Shown piece by piece: positions 9,670-18,841 of a stretch of 64,000 nucleotides of DNA. The notes under the pieces are model-generated. The model ran no database searches, was not told the DNA's origin, and was given only the letters and a program-made list of their open reading frames with translations. The position numbers and the translations under genes were made by a program. Each line of letters opens with the position of its first letter. The first letter of the stretch is position 1. The DNA lies in contig JAILZL010000001.1 of assembly GCA_023512475.1 (NCBI GenBank), forward strand, positions 161,943-225,942, in the 5' to 3' direction. This stretch comes from Syntrophobacterales bacterium (GTDB lineage: Bacteria; Desulfobacterota; Desulfobaccia; Desulfobaccales; 0-14-0-80-60-11).

Positions 9670-10725
9670 TCAGGTGTGGTGCTTTCTCAGCCAGTCGGTG
9701 ACCAGGGCCGCGGTGTAGCGCACCACCGGGACGATGCGGGCGTAATCCATGCGCATGGGGCCGATGACCCCCAGACTCCCCACCGGCGCGTCATCCAGAG
9801 AATACGAGGAGGCCACCAGGCTGAGCTGCATCTCCGGAAACTTGTCATCCGGGCTGATGATGATCTGCACCCCCTGGGAGGCCAGGGTCTGGTCCAGGAG
9901 GGCGATGAGGTGATGCTTTTCCTCAAAGGCCCGGAAGATGGCCCGGATTTTGGCCACATCCGCCGCGAACTCGGGGTAGTCCAGGATGTGGCTGGTGCCC
10001 TCGATCATCAGCTCGCCCCGGTCCTCCGCCGCCAGGGCCTGGCGGCTCAAGTTCAAGGCCTGGGCCACCATCTTGTCAAACAGGTCCTTGTCCTGGGCCA
10101 TCTGCTCCAGGATGCGGCGCCGGGCCTCCCCCAGGGTCAGGTTCTGGCACAGGTCGTTGAGATACCGGCTGAAGCGGTCCAACTGCTCCTGGCTGAAGGT
10201 GACGCCGCTCCGCAGAAACCGGGTCTGCACCTGCTGGTCCTGGGAGACCAAAAGCACCAGGACAAAGTCCCCTCCCAGGCTGATGAACTGGATGTGGCGC
10301 AGATGCACGGCCCGGGGCCGGGGCGTGAGGACCAGGGCCGTATGCCCGGTGGCCGCCGACAGGGCCCGGGAGGCCTGCCGGAAGAGGTCCTGGGGCTCGG
10401 CCGCCACCGGCTTGAAGACCTCCCGGATCTGCCGCCGGGCCCTGGCTTCCAGCTCCCTCACCGGCAGGATGTGATCCACATAATAGCGGAAGGCCAACGC
10501 CGTGGGCACCCGGCCGGCGGAGGTGTGGGGCTGGCGCAGATACCCCCGGTCCTCCAAATCCAGCATGACGCTGCGGATGCTGGCCGACGAGAGATTGAGG
10601 CCGGAAAGTTTCGCCACCACCCGGGACCCCACCGGCTCCCCGGTGGCAATGTACTGGGTCAGCACGGTGCTGAGGACGCGCTGCTCCCGCTCCGTCAAGG
10701 TGTCCGCCGCAGTAACCATATCCAT
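9670..10725 (-). CDS. hrcA: Heat-shock repressor HrcA
   Basis: 351-residue transcription repressor. The N-terminal winged helix contains VLSTVLTQYIATGEPVGSR and SASIRSVMLDLEDRGYLRQPHTSAGRVPT, diagnostic of HrcA, followed by the GAF-like dimerisation domain and C-terminal ILGP-type core (VGSLGVIGPMRMDYARIVPVV). HrcA normally binds CIRCE inverted repeats upstream of groE and dnaK operons and is kept active by GroEL. I find no CIRCE sequence upstream of this gene or between hrcA and dnaK. The ATG lies only about 3 bases after the predicted transcription start (see the promoter at 10735-10763). Confidence 0.95.
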   Translation of the reverse strand: MDMVTAADTLTEREQRVLSTVLTQYIATGEPVGSRVVAKLSGLNLSSASIRSVMLDLEDRGYLRQPHTSAGRVPTALAFRYYVDHILPVRELEARARRQIREVFKPVAAEPQDLFRQASRALSAATGHTALVLTPRPRAVHLRHIQFISLGGDFVLVLLVSQDQQVQTRFLRSGVTFSQEQLDRFSRYLNDLCQNLTLGEARRRILEQMAQDKDLFDKMVAQALNLSRQALAAEDRGELMIEGTSHILDYPEFAADVAKIRAIFRAFEEKHHLIALLDQTLASQGVQIIISPDDKFPEMQLSLVASSYSLDDAPVGSLGVIGPMRMDYARIVPVVRYTAALVTDWLRKHHT

Positions 10726-10734
10726 GCCTGTTTC

Positions 10735-10763
10735 AAAGTAAGGTGGCCCAGCGTCAATGTCAA
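10735..10763 (-). promoter_or_regulatory. Promoter of hrcA-grpE-dnaK
   Basis: A perfect -35 TTGACA (10758-10763), 17-base spacer and -10 TACTTT (10735-10740). The predicted start would be near 10728, almost at the hrcA ATG, so the message may be leaderless. No CIRCE or sigma32-like sequence overlaps it. Confidence 0.5.
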
Positions 10764-10897
10764 GGGATTTGTCCCAAATTCAGGGAGTTACCATTTTCCC
10801 GGTGCCCCCGGCTCCGGGTGGGGCCCTCCGCTCCCGGGGCAAAGCGGCCGGGGGAGTGGCGCCCGTCCCCTTTGCCGGTCCGGCCATCTGGCCCTCT

Positions 10898-11575
10898 TCA
10901 CCCCTGACAGCGGTGCCGGATGCTTTCCCCTTCCGCGGCGTAGACCACCTGTTCGGCGATATTGGTGGCGTGATCCCCCACCCGCTCCAGGTGGCGGGCC
11001 ACACTGATCTGGGCCTCCCCGAAGCTGATGACCTCGTCGGCCACCATCTCCCGCAGGACCTCCTGGGTGAGGTGGCGGTACAGCTCATCCACTTCGGCGT
11101 CCGCCCGGCAGACCTCCCGGGCCAGGGCGGGGTTTTGCTCCACATAGGCGGTGAGGCTGCGGCGCACCATGGTGAGCACCAGCTCCGCCAGCCGGGCCAT
11201 CTGCGGGTGAAAATCCCGGCCCCCCGGGGGCTCCAGGGAGAGGGCCTCCTCGGCGATGTTCACCGCCAGATCGCCGATGCGCTCCAGCTCGGCAATGATG
11301 TGGTCCGCGGCCATGATCTGCCGGAGATCCGCCGCCACCGGCTGGTAGAGGGCGATGAGGCGCACGCAGTCGCCGTCGATGGCCTCCTCCAGGTCGTTGA
11401 TCTCCCTGTCTCCGTGGATGACCCGGCGGGCCAGCTCCCGATCCCGCCGCAGGAAGGCCTGCACCGCCCGATGAATGGCCTCTTCCGCCATCCCGGCCAG
11501 GGTCAGGAGCCGTTCCTTGAGGCGGGTGATTTCCTGCCGGAACTTGTCCGGCTGTCTGCTGGGCATCTCAGCCAT
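10898..11575 (-). CDS. phoU: Phosphate transport regulator PhoU
   Basis: 225 residues made of two related three-helix bundles, each with the PhoU metal-binding signature. The first has AADHIIAELERIGDLAVNIAEEA and the second has ISVARHLERVGDHATNIAEQVVY. PhoU links the PstSCAB phosphate transporter to the PhoR kinase and dampens phosphate uptake. The start MAEMPSRQ is chosen because GGGAGG lies 6 bases upstream; a longer frame has no leader-like sequence. No pst or phoB/R genes adjoin it here; it follows the P-type ATPase by about 100 bases. Confidence 0.93.
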   Translation of the reverse strand: MAEMPSRQPDKFRQEITRLKERLLTLAGMAEEAIHRAVQAFLRRDRELARRVIHGDREINDLEEAIDGDCVRLIALYQPVAADLRQIMAADHIIAELERIGDLAVNIAEEALSLEPPGGRDFHPQMARLAELVLTMVRRSLTAYVEQNPALAREVCRADAEVDELYRHLTQEVLREMVADEVISFGEAQISVARHLERVGDHATNIAEQVVYAAEGESIRHRCQG

Positions 11576-11674
11576 GATGCACCTCCCGGCCTGGAACCAC
11601 GGCGCGCCAGGGCCGCGGCCCTGCCTGGCTGTAATTGTTTCACAGATGCGGCCGGAAACCAAGGTTTTCCGGAG

Positions 11675-14323
11675 TCAGCCGCCCGCCGCGGCGCGGCGGC
11701 GCCGGAATTTGCGCCCCTCCTCCAGGAGCAGGATCAGGGCCGCAAAGGGCACCAGGGTCAACCACACCCAGCCGGGCAGGGGTGCGGTGTCGAAGATCTC
11801 CTGACCCCAGGGGTGGTAAATCAGAAAGGCGGCCAAAAGGAGCTCCAGGACGATCCCCGCCCACAGCAGCCGGTTGCTGAACAGGCCGATGCTCCGCAAA
11901 GACTCCAGGGAGGAGCGGCAGGCCAGGACATTGGCCACCTGCATGAGGACGATCCCCAGAAAGGTGGCGGTGGCCGCCTGGCGGGCCAGAGGATCTTCCA
12001 GGGGCAGCACCTGCCCCCAGCTCCAGCCGCCGGCGTGCAATACCGTGAAATAGGCAAACAGAACGCCCAGGCAGCTGCTCAGCCCCAGAAAGACATAGCC
12101 CCGGAAAAACACCTCCCAGTCGAGCAGCGGCCCCGACCGGGGGGGCCGCCGCATCAGGGCCGGCTCCACCCGCTCCACTCCCAGGGCGAGAGCCGGCAGG
12201 GTCTCCGTTCCCAGATCTATGGCCAGGATCTGCATGACCGTGAGGGGCAAAGGCAGGGGCAGAAAGGAATACAGCACGTAGGGCACCACCTCCGGGGTCA
12301 GGTGGGCAAAGATATAGATGATGAATTTCCGGATATTCTCAAAGATGGCCCGGCCTTCCGCCACCGCCGCCACCATGGTGGCAAAGTTGTCATCCAGGAG
12401 CACCAGGTCCGCGGCCTCCCGGGCCACGTCGGTGCCGATGAGGCCCATGGCCACCCCGATGTCCGCCTGGCGCAGGGCCGGGGCATCATTGACCCCGTCG
12501 CCGGTGACCGCCACCCGGAGCCCCATCTCCTGCAGGGCGGTGACGACGCGCAGTTTGTGGCGGGGGGTCATGCGGGCGAAGACCGGCTCTCCCTGCCGGA
12601 GGCGGTCCTTCAGCTCCTCGTCGCTTAAGGCCTCCAGCTCCGGCCCCTCCATCACCCGGGTCTGCTCCCCGGCCAGGCCGACCTGCCGGGCCACCGCCAG
12701 GGCGGTGCGACCGGCATCGCCGGTGACCATGAGCACCCGGATGCCGGCCGCCTGACAGGTGGCCACCGCCTGGGGCACTTCCGGCCGCACCGGGTCGGCC
12801 AGGCCCATGAGCCCGACGAAGCTGAGGCGGCTTTCCAGAACCTCGTCCGGCGGCAGAGCCGCCTGTTCCTCGGGGGCCAGGGGCCGGAAGGCGAAGGCCA
12901 TCACCCGAAGCCCCCGGTCCATGAGGCCCTCGCAGGCCGTCTGGATCTCCTGCCGCTGGGCCTCGGTGAGGGGGACCGCCTCCGGGCCCAGAATCACCCG
13001 GCTGCACCGGGGCAGCACCGTCTCCAGGGCCCCCTTGGTGAGAACCAGGGTCTCCCCCTGGACCCGGTGCACCGTGCTCATGCGTTTGCGGTCGGCGTCA
13101 AAGGGCACCTCCCGCAGGCGCTCCCCGGTCAGGTCGGCCTGAAGCTCCCGCACGGCCTGAAGCAGGGCCACTTCCGTGGGATCCCCCTGATACCCGCCCC
13201 CCGTGAGCACGGCATTGTTGCACAGGCCGGCAATGGTCAGCAGCAGCCGGTGGCCGAACTGGGGGCCGGAGCCGGCTCCGGGGGGCAGCCACATCTCCTG
13301 GACCTGCATGCGGTTTTCCGTCAGGGTGCCCGTCTTGTCGGAGCAGATGACCTCCACCGATCCCAGGGTCTCCACCGCGTTCAGGTTCTTCACCAGGGCC
13401 TTTTTCCGGGCCAGGCGCTGGGAGCCCAGGGCCAAAGACAGGGTCACCGTGGGCAGGAGCCCTTCCGGGACGTTGGCCACGATGATGCCCACGGCGAACA
13501 GGAAGTTCTGCCAGAAGCCCCGGCCGATGGCCACCCCCAGGGCGAAAAACCCCAACCCCAGGATGAGGGCGATCACCGCCACCACCCGGGTGAGGCGGGC
13601 GAGCTCCCGCTGCAGGGGGCTCAGGCCCGGCTCCACCCCCGCGGTGAGGTGGGCGATCTTGCCGAATTCGGTGGCCATGCCGGTGGCCACCGCCACGGCC
13701 TCCCCGCTGCCGTTGACCACCAGGGTGCCGGCAAACACCAGGTTGGGGCTGTCCAGATACTCCCCCGGGAAGGGCTCGGCATTGCGGGCCACCGGGGCTG
13801 ACTCCCCGGTCAGAGGCGCCAGATTCACCATCAGGCGGCTGGCCGTCAGCAGCCGGGCATCCGCGGGCACCTTGTCCCCCGCCTCCAGCAGGAGGATGTC
13901 CCCCGGGACCACCTCCCGGGCCGGGATGGTGGTCAGGGCCCCTTCCCGCCTCACCGTGACATTGAAGGGCAGCAGGCCCTTCAAGGCCGCCAGCGTCCGT
14001 TCCGCCCGATACTCCTGGATAAAGGTGAACAGCGCGTTGACGAGGATGACCCCGATAATGGCCCAGCCCAGGCGGCCCAGCCCTTCTTCCGGCTGGAAAT
14101 AGGCGGAAAGAAAGCACAAAAACGCCGCGATCCACAGCAGCACGGCCAAAAAATGGCTGAATTGGGCCAGAAAGCGCCGCCACAGGGGGGTGCGGCGCAC
14201 CTCCCGGATCTCATTGGGGCCGTACTCCTCCAGCCGGCGGCGGGCCTCGGCGGCGGTGAGGCCGGTGTCCCGACTGGCCAGGGCCTTCAGGGCCTCTTCC
14301 CGGGTGAGCGCCTGGATGCTCAT
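11675..14323 (-). CDS. P2-type cation-transporting ATPase (P2C-like)
   Basis: 882-residue P-type ATPase in the membrane, complete. Seen are the actuator LTGESAP (171-177), phosphorylation motif SDKTGTLT with Asp329, hinge TGDGVNDAPAL, and about ten membrane segments with four following the ATP-binding region. Transmembrane 4 reads NVPEGLLPTVTLSLALG and the M6 region has IDLGTETLPALALG. Both are closer to Na,K/H,K-ATPase (P2C) motifs than to the usual bacterial Ca2+ or Mg2+ pumps, so monovalent cation transport is plausible but unproven. It starts within the stop of the universal stress protein gene (4-base overlap) and so is coupled to it. Confidence 0.88.
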   Translation of the reverse strand: MSIQALTREEALKALASRDTGLTAAEARRRLEEYGPNEIREVRRTPLWRRFLAQFSHFLAVLLWIAAFLCFLSAYFQPEEGLGRLGWAIIGVILVNALFTFIQEYRAERTLAALKGLLPFNVTVRREGALTTIPAREVVPGDILLLEAGDKVPADARLLTASRLMVNLAPLTGESAPVARNAEPFPGEYLDSPNLVFAGTLVVNGSGEAVAVATGMATEFGKIAHLTAGVEPGLSPLQRELARLTRVVAVIALILGLGFFALGVAIGRGFWQNFLFAVGIIVANVPEGLLPTVTLSLALGSQRLARKKALVKNLNAVETLGSVEVICSDKTGTLTENRMQVQEMWLPPGAGSGPQFGHRLLLTIAGLCNNAVLTGGGYQGDPTEVALLQAVRELQADLTGERLREVPFDADRKRMSTVHRVQGETLVLTKGALETVLPRCSRVILGPEAVPLTEAQRQEIQTACEGLMDRGLRVMAFAFRPLAPEEQAALPPDEVLESRLSFVGLMGLADPVRPEVPQAVATCQAAGIRVLMVTGDAGRTALAVARQVGLAGEQTRVMEGPELEALSDEELKDRLRQGEPVFARMTPRHKLRVVTALQEMGLRVAVTGDGVNDAPALRQADIGVAMGLIGTDVAREAADLVLLDDNFATMVAAVAEGRAIFENIRKFIIYIFAHLTPEVVPYVLYSFLPLPLPLTVMQILAIDLGTETLPALALGVERVEPALMRRPPRSGPLLDWEVFFRGYVFLGLSSCLGVLFAYFTVLHAGGWSWGQVLPLEDPLARQAATATFLGIVLMQVANVLACRSSLESLRSIGLFSNRLLWAGIVLELLLAAFLIYHPWGQEIFDTAPLPGWVWLTLVPFAALILLLEEGRKFRRRRAAAGG

Positions 14324-15162
14324 ACCCCAAAACCCCGGGGCAGATGGATGATGAGGTTGCAGGGCGTCTCCCTAAGCACCTCCTCCACCGGGTTGCCGCT
14401 CACCAGGCTGGCCAGCAGCCCCCGGGTGCTCCCTCCCATGATAATGAGGTCATGGCGGCTGACCGCCGCCTCGGTGGTGATGGCCGCCGCCGGGCGGCCC
14501 CGGCGGAAACGCTGGCGGGTCTCCACCTGGAAGCGGGCCAGGAGGGTCATAAATTCCTCCATCCTCCGGATCACTCCGGGCTCCCGCTCCGTGACCGGCA
14601 CCTCCCCCGCCCCCCGGAAGAAGCGCTCCAGCCGGCGGGGGGCGTGGAAGAGGGTGACCCGGGCCCCGAAGGCCTGGGCCAGCAGGCCCACCAGCAGGGC
14701 CCGCTCCTCCAGGTGGGGGATGGTCCCCCTCAGCGGCACCAGGAGGTGGCGGGAGATGACCCGGCCGGGATGCACCACCCGCACCAGGGCCACCGAGCAG
14801 GGCAGGGTGAGGGACAGGCGCCGGGCTATGGTCCGGGTGAAATAACGCCGGGAGAGGTCCTCCCGCCGGGTGGCCACAAAGGCCAGGTCCACGTGCTGCT
14901 CCCGCACCAGGTGCTTCAGCTGGCGCACCGGCTCCCCGGTGCTCAGGAGGCTCTGCACCGGCACCTTCTGGGCAGAGGCCTCCAGGAACAGCCGCTCCAG
15001 CGCGGCTTCGACGCTCCGTACCACCTCCAAAGGCAGTCCCGGGGGCGCCACAAAGGCCAGGGTAAGGGAGGCCCCCGCCGCCGCGGCCGCCGCCACGGCG
15101 TAGCGGGCCGCCGCCTCGGAGTTGCTGTGTTCGTTGATGGCTGCCAGGATGTGCCGATACAT
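14320..15162 (-). CDS. Tandem universal stress protein
   Basis: 280 residues comprising two UspA folds. The first begins MYRHILAAINEHSNSEAAARYAV and the second begins RHLLVPLRGTIPHLEERALLV. The second ends with the nucleotide-binding-like loop HDLIIMGGSTRGLLASLVSGNPVEEVLRETPC, close to GxxG(x9)GS. The first half lacks a clear G-2X-G-9X-G(S/T) loop. The start is the first Met compatible with the fold; upstream in-frame sequence is Pro/Arg/Gly-rich. It overlaps the cation ATPase gene by 4 bases. USP domains beside ion transporters often act as regulators of them; that role is inferred here. Confidence 0.85.
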   Translation of the reverse strand: MYRHILAAINEHSNSEAAARYAVAAAAAAGASLTLAFVAPPGLPLEVVRSVEAALERLFLEASAQKVPVQSLLSTGEPVRQLKHLVREQHVDLAFVATRREDLSRRYFTRTIARRLSLTLPCSVALVRVVHPGRVISRHLLVPLRGTIPHLEERALLVGLLAQAFGARVTLFHAPRRLERFFRGAGEVPVTEREPGVIRRMEEFMTLLARFQVETRQRFRRGRPAAAITTEAAVSRHDLIIMGGSTRGLLASLVSGNPVEEVLRETPCNLIIHLPRGFGV

Positions 15163-15358
15163 GCTGCCCCCGGGAGGAAAACGACGCCGGAAAGGCCCCG
15201 GCCACGGCCGCCTCCGGAGGAGACGGTCTCCCTTCAGGTCCGGGAAGGGGCCAGGGGGCGGGAAACCCTGCCTCCCCCCACCCCGTCCCGGGAAGAGGAG
15301 CTTATGGGCGGGGGGCCGGTTCCCCCCGGCTGGTGGCACCGCCACCGAGGCGGGCCTC

Positions 15359-16099
15359 TCAATATCTCACGCTCACCAGAAACAGCCCCTGGGGCGGGGC
15401 GGTGGGCCCCACCCGGGTGCGGTCCGGCCGGGCCAGGAGCTCCGCCAGGTCACTGACGGGGCGCTTCTTCAGGCCGATCTGCACCATGGTACCCACCAGG
15501 CTCCGCACCATGCCCCGGAGGAAACCGGTGGCGGTGATGCGGAAGAGAAACATATCCCCCTCCCGCTGCCAGCAGGCCTCCTCCACCCGGCGCCGGGTGG
15601 TGCACACCGCGCTGCCGCTGGCCTGAAAGGCGGCGAAGTCATGCTCGCCTACCAGCAGCCGGGCGGCCTCGGCCAAGGCCGCCTCCTCCAGGGGCGGCGC
15701 CACCTGCCAAGCGTAGCGCAGGCTCAAGGGGGAGCGCACCGGGCGATTGAGCAGCCGGTATTCATAGGTCTTGGCCCGGGCGGATTTGCGGGCATGGAAC
15801 CCGGCCGGCACCTCGGCGGCCGCCAGAACGGCAATATCCGGCGGCAGAAGCGAGTTGAGGCCCGGAACAAAGGCCCTCAGCGGCAGGGAACTGCGGGTGT
15901 GGAAATTGGCCACCTGCCGGAGGGCGTGCACCCCGGCGTCGGTGCGGCCGGAGCCGATGAGGTGGACCCGCTCCCCGGTGAGGATGGCCAAGGCGGTTTC
16001 GATGGTCTCCTGCAGGGTGAGGGCGTTTTTCTGACGCTGCCAGCCGTGGTAGCGGGTGCCGTCGTATTCCAGCTCCAGGCGGAGGTTGCGGGGGCCCAT
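15359..16099 (-). CDS. truA: tRNA pseudouridine(38-40) synthase TruA
   Basis: 246 residues. The enzyme isomerises uridines 38-40 in the tRNA anticodon arm. The family core GSGRTDAGVHALRQVANF contains the catalytic aspartate, preceded by the N-terminal YDGTRYHGWQRQ and followed by HARKSARAKTYEYRL and the C-terminal FLRGMVRSLVGTMVQIG. The start at MGPRNLRLELEYDG is chosen over an upstream extension that lies in argC. It follows argC by 17 bases, completing rplM-rpsI-argC-truA. Association of truA with rplM-rpsI is common in bacteria. Confidence 0.96.
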   Translation of the reverse strand: MGPRNLRLELEYDGTRYHGWQRQKNALTLQETIETALAILTGERVHLIGSGRTDAGVHALRQVANFHTRSSLPLRAFVPGLNSLLPPDIAVLAAAEVPAGFHARKSARAKTYEYRLLNRPVRSPLSLRYAWQVAPPLEEAALAEAARLLVGEHDFAAFQASGSAVCTTRRRVEEACWQREGDMFLFRITATGFLRGMVRSLVGTMVQIGLKKRPVSDLAELLARPDRTRVGPTAPPQGLFLVSVRY

Positions 16100-16116
16100 G
16101 GCCGGGCACCACCATC

Positions 16117-17160
16117 TCAAGGGGTGAGGGGGGCGGCCTCCAGGCCGGTGGTCTCCGGGAATCCGGCCATGAGATTGAAATTGCACACCGCCTGGGCGGC
16201 GGCGCCCCGTCCCAGATTGTCGATGGCGGCCACCACGATCACCCGGTCCCCCTCAGGGTGCACCTTGAGCCCCAGATCGCAGAAATTGGTGCCCCGCACC
16301 TGGGCGGTGGTGGGGAGGGCGCCCGGGGGCAGCAGCCGCACAAAGGGCTCCCCGGCGTAAAACTCCTCATAGAGCCGGTAAATCTCCGCTTCAGAGGCCG
16401 GCGCGGTCAGGGTGGCATACAGGGTGGCCAGGATGCCCCGGTTCATGGGCACCAGGTGCGGGGTGAAGGTGAGGCGTACCGGCTCCTCCGCCAAAAGACT
16501 CAGCTCCTGCTCCATCTCCGGGGTGTGGCGGTGTTCGAAGACCTTGTAGGCCCGGAAGCTGTCGGCCACCTCGCAAAAGGAGGTGGCCAGGGAGGCCCCC
16601 CGGCCGGCGCCGCTGACCCCGCTTTTGCAATCGGCGATGAGGGAATCGAGCCTGACCCGCCGGCTTTGGACCAACGGCGCCAGTCCCAAAATGACGGCGG
16701 TGGGATAGCAGCCGGGATTGCCCACCAGGCGGGCCCGTGCGATCTTGTCCCGGTGGAGCTCCGGCAGGCCGTACACCGCCTCGGCCAGGAGCTCCGGGGC
16801 GCAGTGGGGCTGATACCAAGCCTCATACACCGCCCGGTCCCGGAAACGGAAATCGGCGCTCAGATCCACCACCCGGCAGCCGGCGGCCAGCAGACGGGGC
16901 ACCAGCTCCATGGCGGTCTGATGCGGCACCGCGGTGAAGACGAACTGCGCCCGGCCCGCCACCTGCTCCGGGTCCGGGGGGATGAAGTCCTGCCTGATGA
17001 TGCGGGCCAAGGCGGGGAAGACCTGACCGACGGGCCGGCCCTGATATTCCCGGGAGGTGAGGGCCACGAGCTCGACTTTCGGGTGCCGGGCCAGGAGGCG
17101 CAGGAGCTCCAGCCCGGTATAGCCCGAGGCCCCGAAGACCGCCACCGTCACCTGGGACAT
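16117..17160 (-). CDS. argC: N-acetyl-gamma-glutamyl-phosphate reductase
   Basis: 347 residues. NADPH-dependent reduction of N-acetylglutamyl phosphate to the semialdehyde in arginine biosynthesis, cytoplasmic. It has the nucleotide-binding start VAVFGASGYTGLELLRLL, the active-site cysteine in GNPGCYPTAVIL, and the histidine-containing HTPEMEQELS segment. C-terminal VRGTNFCDLGLKVHPEGDRVIVVAAIDNLGRGAA is typical. It starts 11 bases after rpsI ends and is read with it. No other arg genes are in the window. Confidence 0.97.
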   Translation of the reverse strand: MSQVTVAVFGASGYTGLELLRLLARHPKVELVALTSREYQGRPVGQVFPALARIIRQDFIPPDPEQVAGRAQFVFTAVPHQTAMELVPRLLAAGCRVVDLSADFRFRDRAVYEAWYQPHCAPELLAEAVYGLPELHRDKIARARLVGNPGCYPTAVILGLAPLVQSRRVRLDSLIADCKSGVSGAGRGASLATSFCEVADSFRAYKVFEHRHTPEMEQELSLLAEEPVRLTFTPHLVPMNRGILATLYATLTAPASEAEIYRLYEEFYAGEPFVRLLPPGALPTTAQVRGTNFCDLGLKVHPEGDRVIVVAAIDNLGRGAAAQAVCNFNLMAGFPETTGLEAAPLTP

Positions 17161-17170
17161 GGCGACGGGA

Positions 17171-17566
17171 TTACCGCTTGGAGTACTGGCAGCCCCGGCG
17201 GGCGCCCCGGCGGCCGTATTTTTTGCGTTCCTTGATCCGGGCGTCCCGGGTGAGAAAACCCGCCTTCTTCAGGATGGGGCGGTATTCGGGATTGAGCTCC
17301 TGCAGCGCCCGGCTGAGGCCGTGCTTGATGGCCCCGGCCTGGCCTTCAGGGCCGCCCCCGGTGACATTCACCAGGATGTCCAGGTCGGCGCCCACATTGA
17401 GGAGCCTCAGGGGCTGGCTGGCCAGATTGCGGGTGGTCTCCAGGGGGAAGTACTCCTGGAAGTCCCGCTCATTGACGATGATGCGGCCGGTGCCGGGCCG
17501 CAGATACACCCGGGCCACCGCCGATTTGCGCTTGCCCACCGCGTGGATGTTGAACGACTGGGCCAT
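17171..17566 (-). CDS. rpsI: 30S ribosomal protein S9
   Basis: 131 residues. Signature [19 protein letters not shown] near the N-terminus, the [19 protein letters not shown] segment, and the conserved basic C-terminal tail ending YSKR, which reaches the P-site tRNA. The start codon shares one base with the rplM stop (TAATG), so the two are translationally coupled in the usual L13-S9 pair. Confidence 0.98.
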   Translation of the reverse strand: MAQSFNIHAVGKRKSAVARVYLRPGTGRIIVNERDFQEYFPLETTRNLASQPLRLLNVGADLDILVNVTGGGPEGQAGAIKHGLSRALQELNPEYRPILKKAGFLTRDARIKERKKYGRRGARRGCQYSKR

Positions 17567-18000
17567 TAGTCCTCCCAGGTCACCGGTTTGGGTTGCTGAG
17601 CGTCATGGGGGTGGCTGCCGCCGGCGTAAATCTTCAGCTTCTTCAACAGCTGGCGCCCCAGGCTGTTTTTGGGGAGCATGCCCCGGACCGCCTCGCGCAA
17701 GAGCTCCTCCGGCCGTTTCTTTACCAGCTGCCGGGCGGTGATGCTCTTGAGGCCGCCCATGTACCCGGAGTGGCGGTAATACACCTTCTGGTCCCACTTC
17801 TGCCCGGTGAGTCGCACCTTGTCGGCGTTCACCACCACCACAAAATCCCCGGCGTCGGTGTGCGGGGTGAAAGTGGGTTTGTTCTTGCCCCGGAGGGCCA
17901 TGGCAATGCGGGTGGCCAGGCGACCCAGCACCTTGCCCTGGGCGTCCACCAGCAGCCATTCCCGGGGCACTTCCCCCTTTTTGGCCATATAGGTCGGCAT
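17566..18000 (-). CDS. rplM: 50S ribosomal protein L13
   Basis: 144 residues. It has [43 protein letters not shown] and the family signature [20 protein letters not shown]. The start [11 protein letters not shown] is favoured by GAGGG five bases upstream; a longer frame would overlap the promoter. First gene of the operon rplM-rpsI-argC-truA. Confidence 0.98.
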   Translation of the reverse strand: MPTYMAKKGEVPREWLLVDAQGKVLGRLATRIAMALRGKNKPTFTPHTDAGDFVVVVNADKVRLTGQKWDQKVYYRHSGYMGGLKSITARQLVKKRPEELLREAVRGMLPKNSLGRQLLKKLKIYAGGSHPHDAQQPKPVTWED

Positions 18001-18030
18001 GGAAACCCTCGTGTACGAAATAACCTGGTA

Positions 18031-18060
18031 AATATATCGGGGGAGGACAGGGGTTGTCAA
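18031..18060 (-). promoter_or_regulatory. Sigma70-type promoter of rplM operon
   Basis: Perfect -35 TTGACA (18055-18060), 18-base spacer and -10 TATATT (18031-18036), about 25 bases ahead of the expected leader start and 30 bases upstream of the rplM ATG. Confidence 0.8.
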
Positions 18061-18241
18061 GTCTTCCCCCAGGAGGGCGGCTTTTTCCTCCGGCGGCCGG
18101 GGGACACGGCCGACTCACAGGCGCGCGCCTCTCCCCCTTCGCCCCGGTCTCCCCGGGGTCCCGGTCCCGGGAAGTCCGGAAGCCCATTTCCTCCCCCCGG
18201 CTTTTGGGCGACAATAAGGCAGGAGCAGAAAGGAGACCGCC

Positions 18242-18841
18242 ATTTTCCCTGTCGTCCTGTTGGCTGTGGGAATACTTCTGGGGTCGGCCCTGCCGGTGCC
18301 GGCCCAGCCCGGGGGGCCGCCGGCCGTGCGCCGGCCGATGCCGCAGCAGCTCTTTCACACCGAGCGGGTGGATGTGGTCTATGACCGCCGGGAGCATCTG
18401 GAGGAACTGGCCCGCCGGCTGGGGATCGCCCCGCCGGGTCCCGGAGCGCCTCCGGACCTGGGGGCCTTGGCCCTCCGGCTGGATGACATGCTGGCGGAGA
18501 TCACCCGGGTGCTGCAGCGCCGGCCGCCACCGGGGGTGCGGCTGCGCCTGCGCCTCCTTCCCGATGCCCTGGCGGTGCGCCGGGAGCATGACGCCCTCAC
18601 CGGCCGGGGAGCCCGGACTCCCGCTCCCCGGGGGTGGCTCCCGGCCTTCTATGAGCCCCGCCGCCGCACCCTGTACCTCTCGGTGGCGGACGCCCGGGTG
18701 GGGATTCTGGCCCACGAGCTGACCCACTTCGTCATCAGTGAGTCCCCGGGGGGGCGCCCCAGCGAGGCCTTTCAGGAATCCCTGGCCCGCTACCTGGAGG
18801 AGCGCTACCTCTCCGGGCGTTCCTTCGAGTTCCGGCCCTGA
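18242..18841 (+). CDS. Secreted HExxH zinc-protease-like protein with ATT start
   Basis: 199 residues if started at ATT 18242. The canonical-looking alternative is a TTG six codons later. AGGAG sits exactly 6 bases before the ATT, and only that start gives a full signal peptide (FPVVLLAVGILLGSALPVPAQ). There is no ATG or GTG start between the upstream stop at 18215 and the TTG. The mature protein carries HELTHF (His158, Glu159, His162) followed by EAFQESLARYLEERY, where a downstream glutamate could be the third zinc ligand, as in gluzincin-type peptidases. Function otherwise unknown. It is divergent from rplM. Confidence 0.65.
   Translation: MFPVVLLAVGILLGSALPVPAQPGGPPAVRRPMPQQLFHTERVDVVYDRREHLEELARRLGIAPPGPGAPPDLGALALRLDDMLAEITRVLQRRPPPGVRLRLRLLPDALAVRREHDALTGRGARTPAPRGWLPAFYEPRRRTLYLSVADARVGILAHELTHFVISESPGGRPSEAFQESLARYLEERYLSGRSFEFRP

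Noticed and set aside
10726..10800. CIRCE element at hrcA
   Set aside because: No TTAGCACTC-N9-GAGTGCTAA or close variant is present.
14324..15345. Longer N-terminus for the universal stress protein
   Set aside because: The 61 upstream residues are Pro/Arg/Gly-rich and do not belong to the USP fold; the start at 15162 fits the domain boundary.
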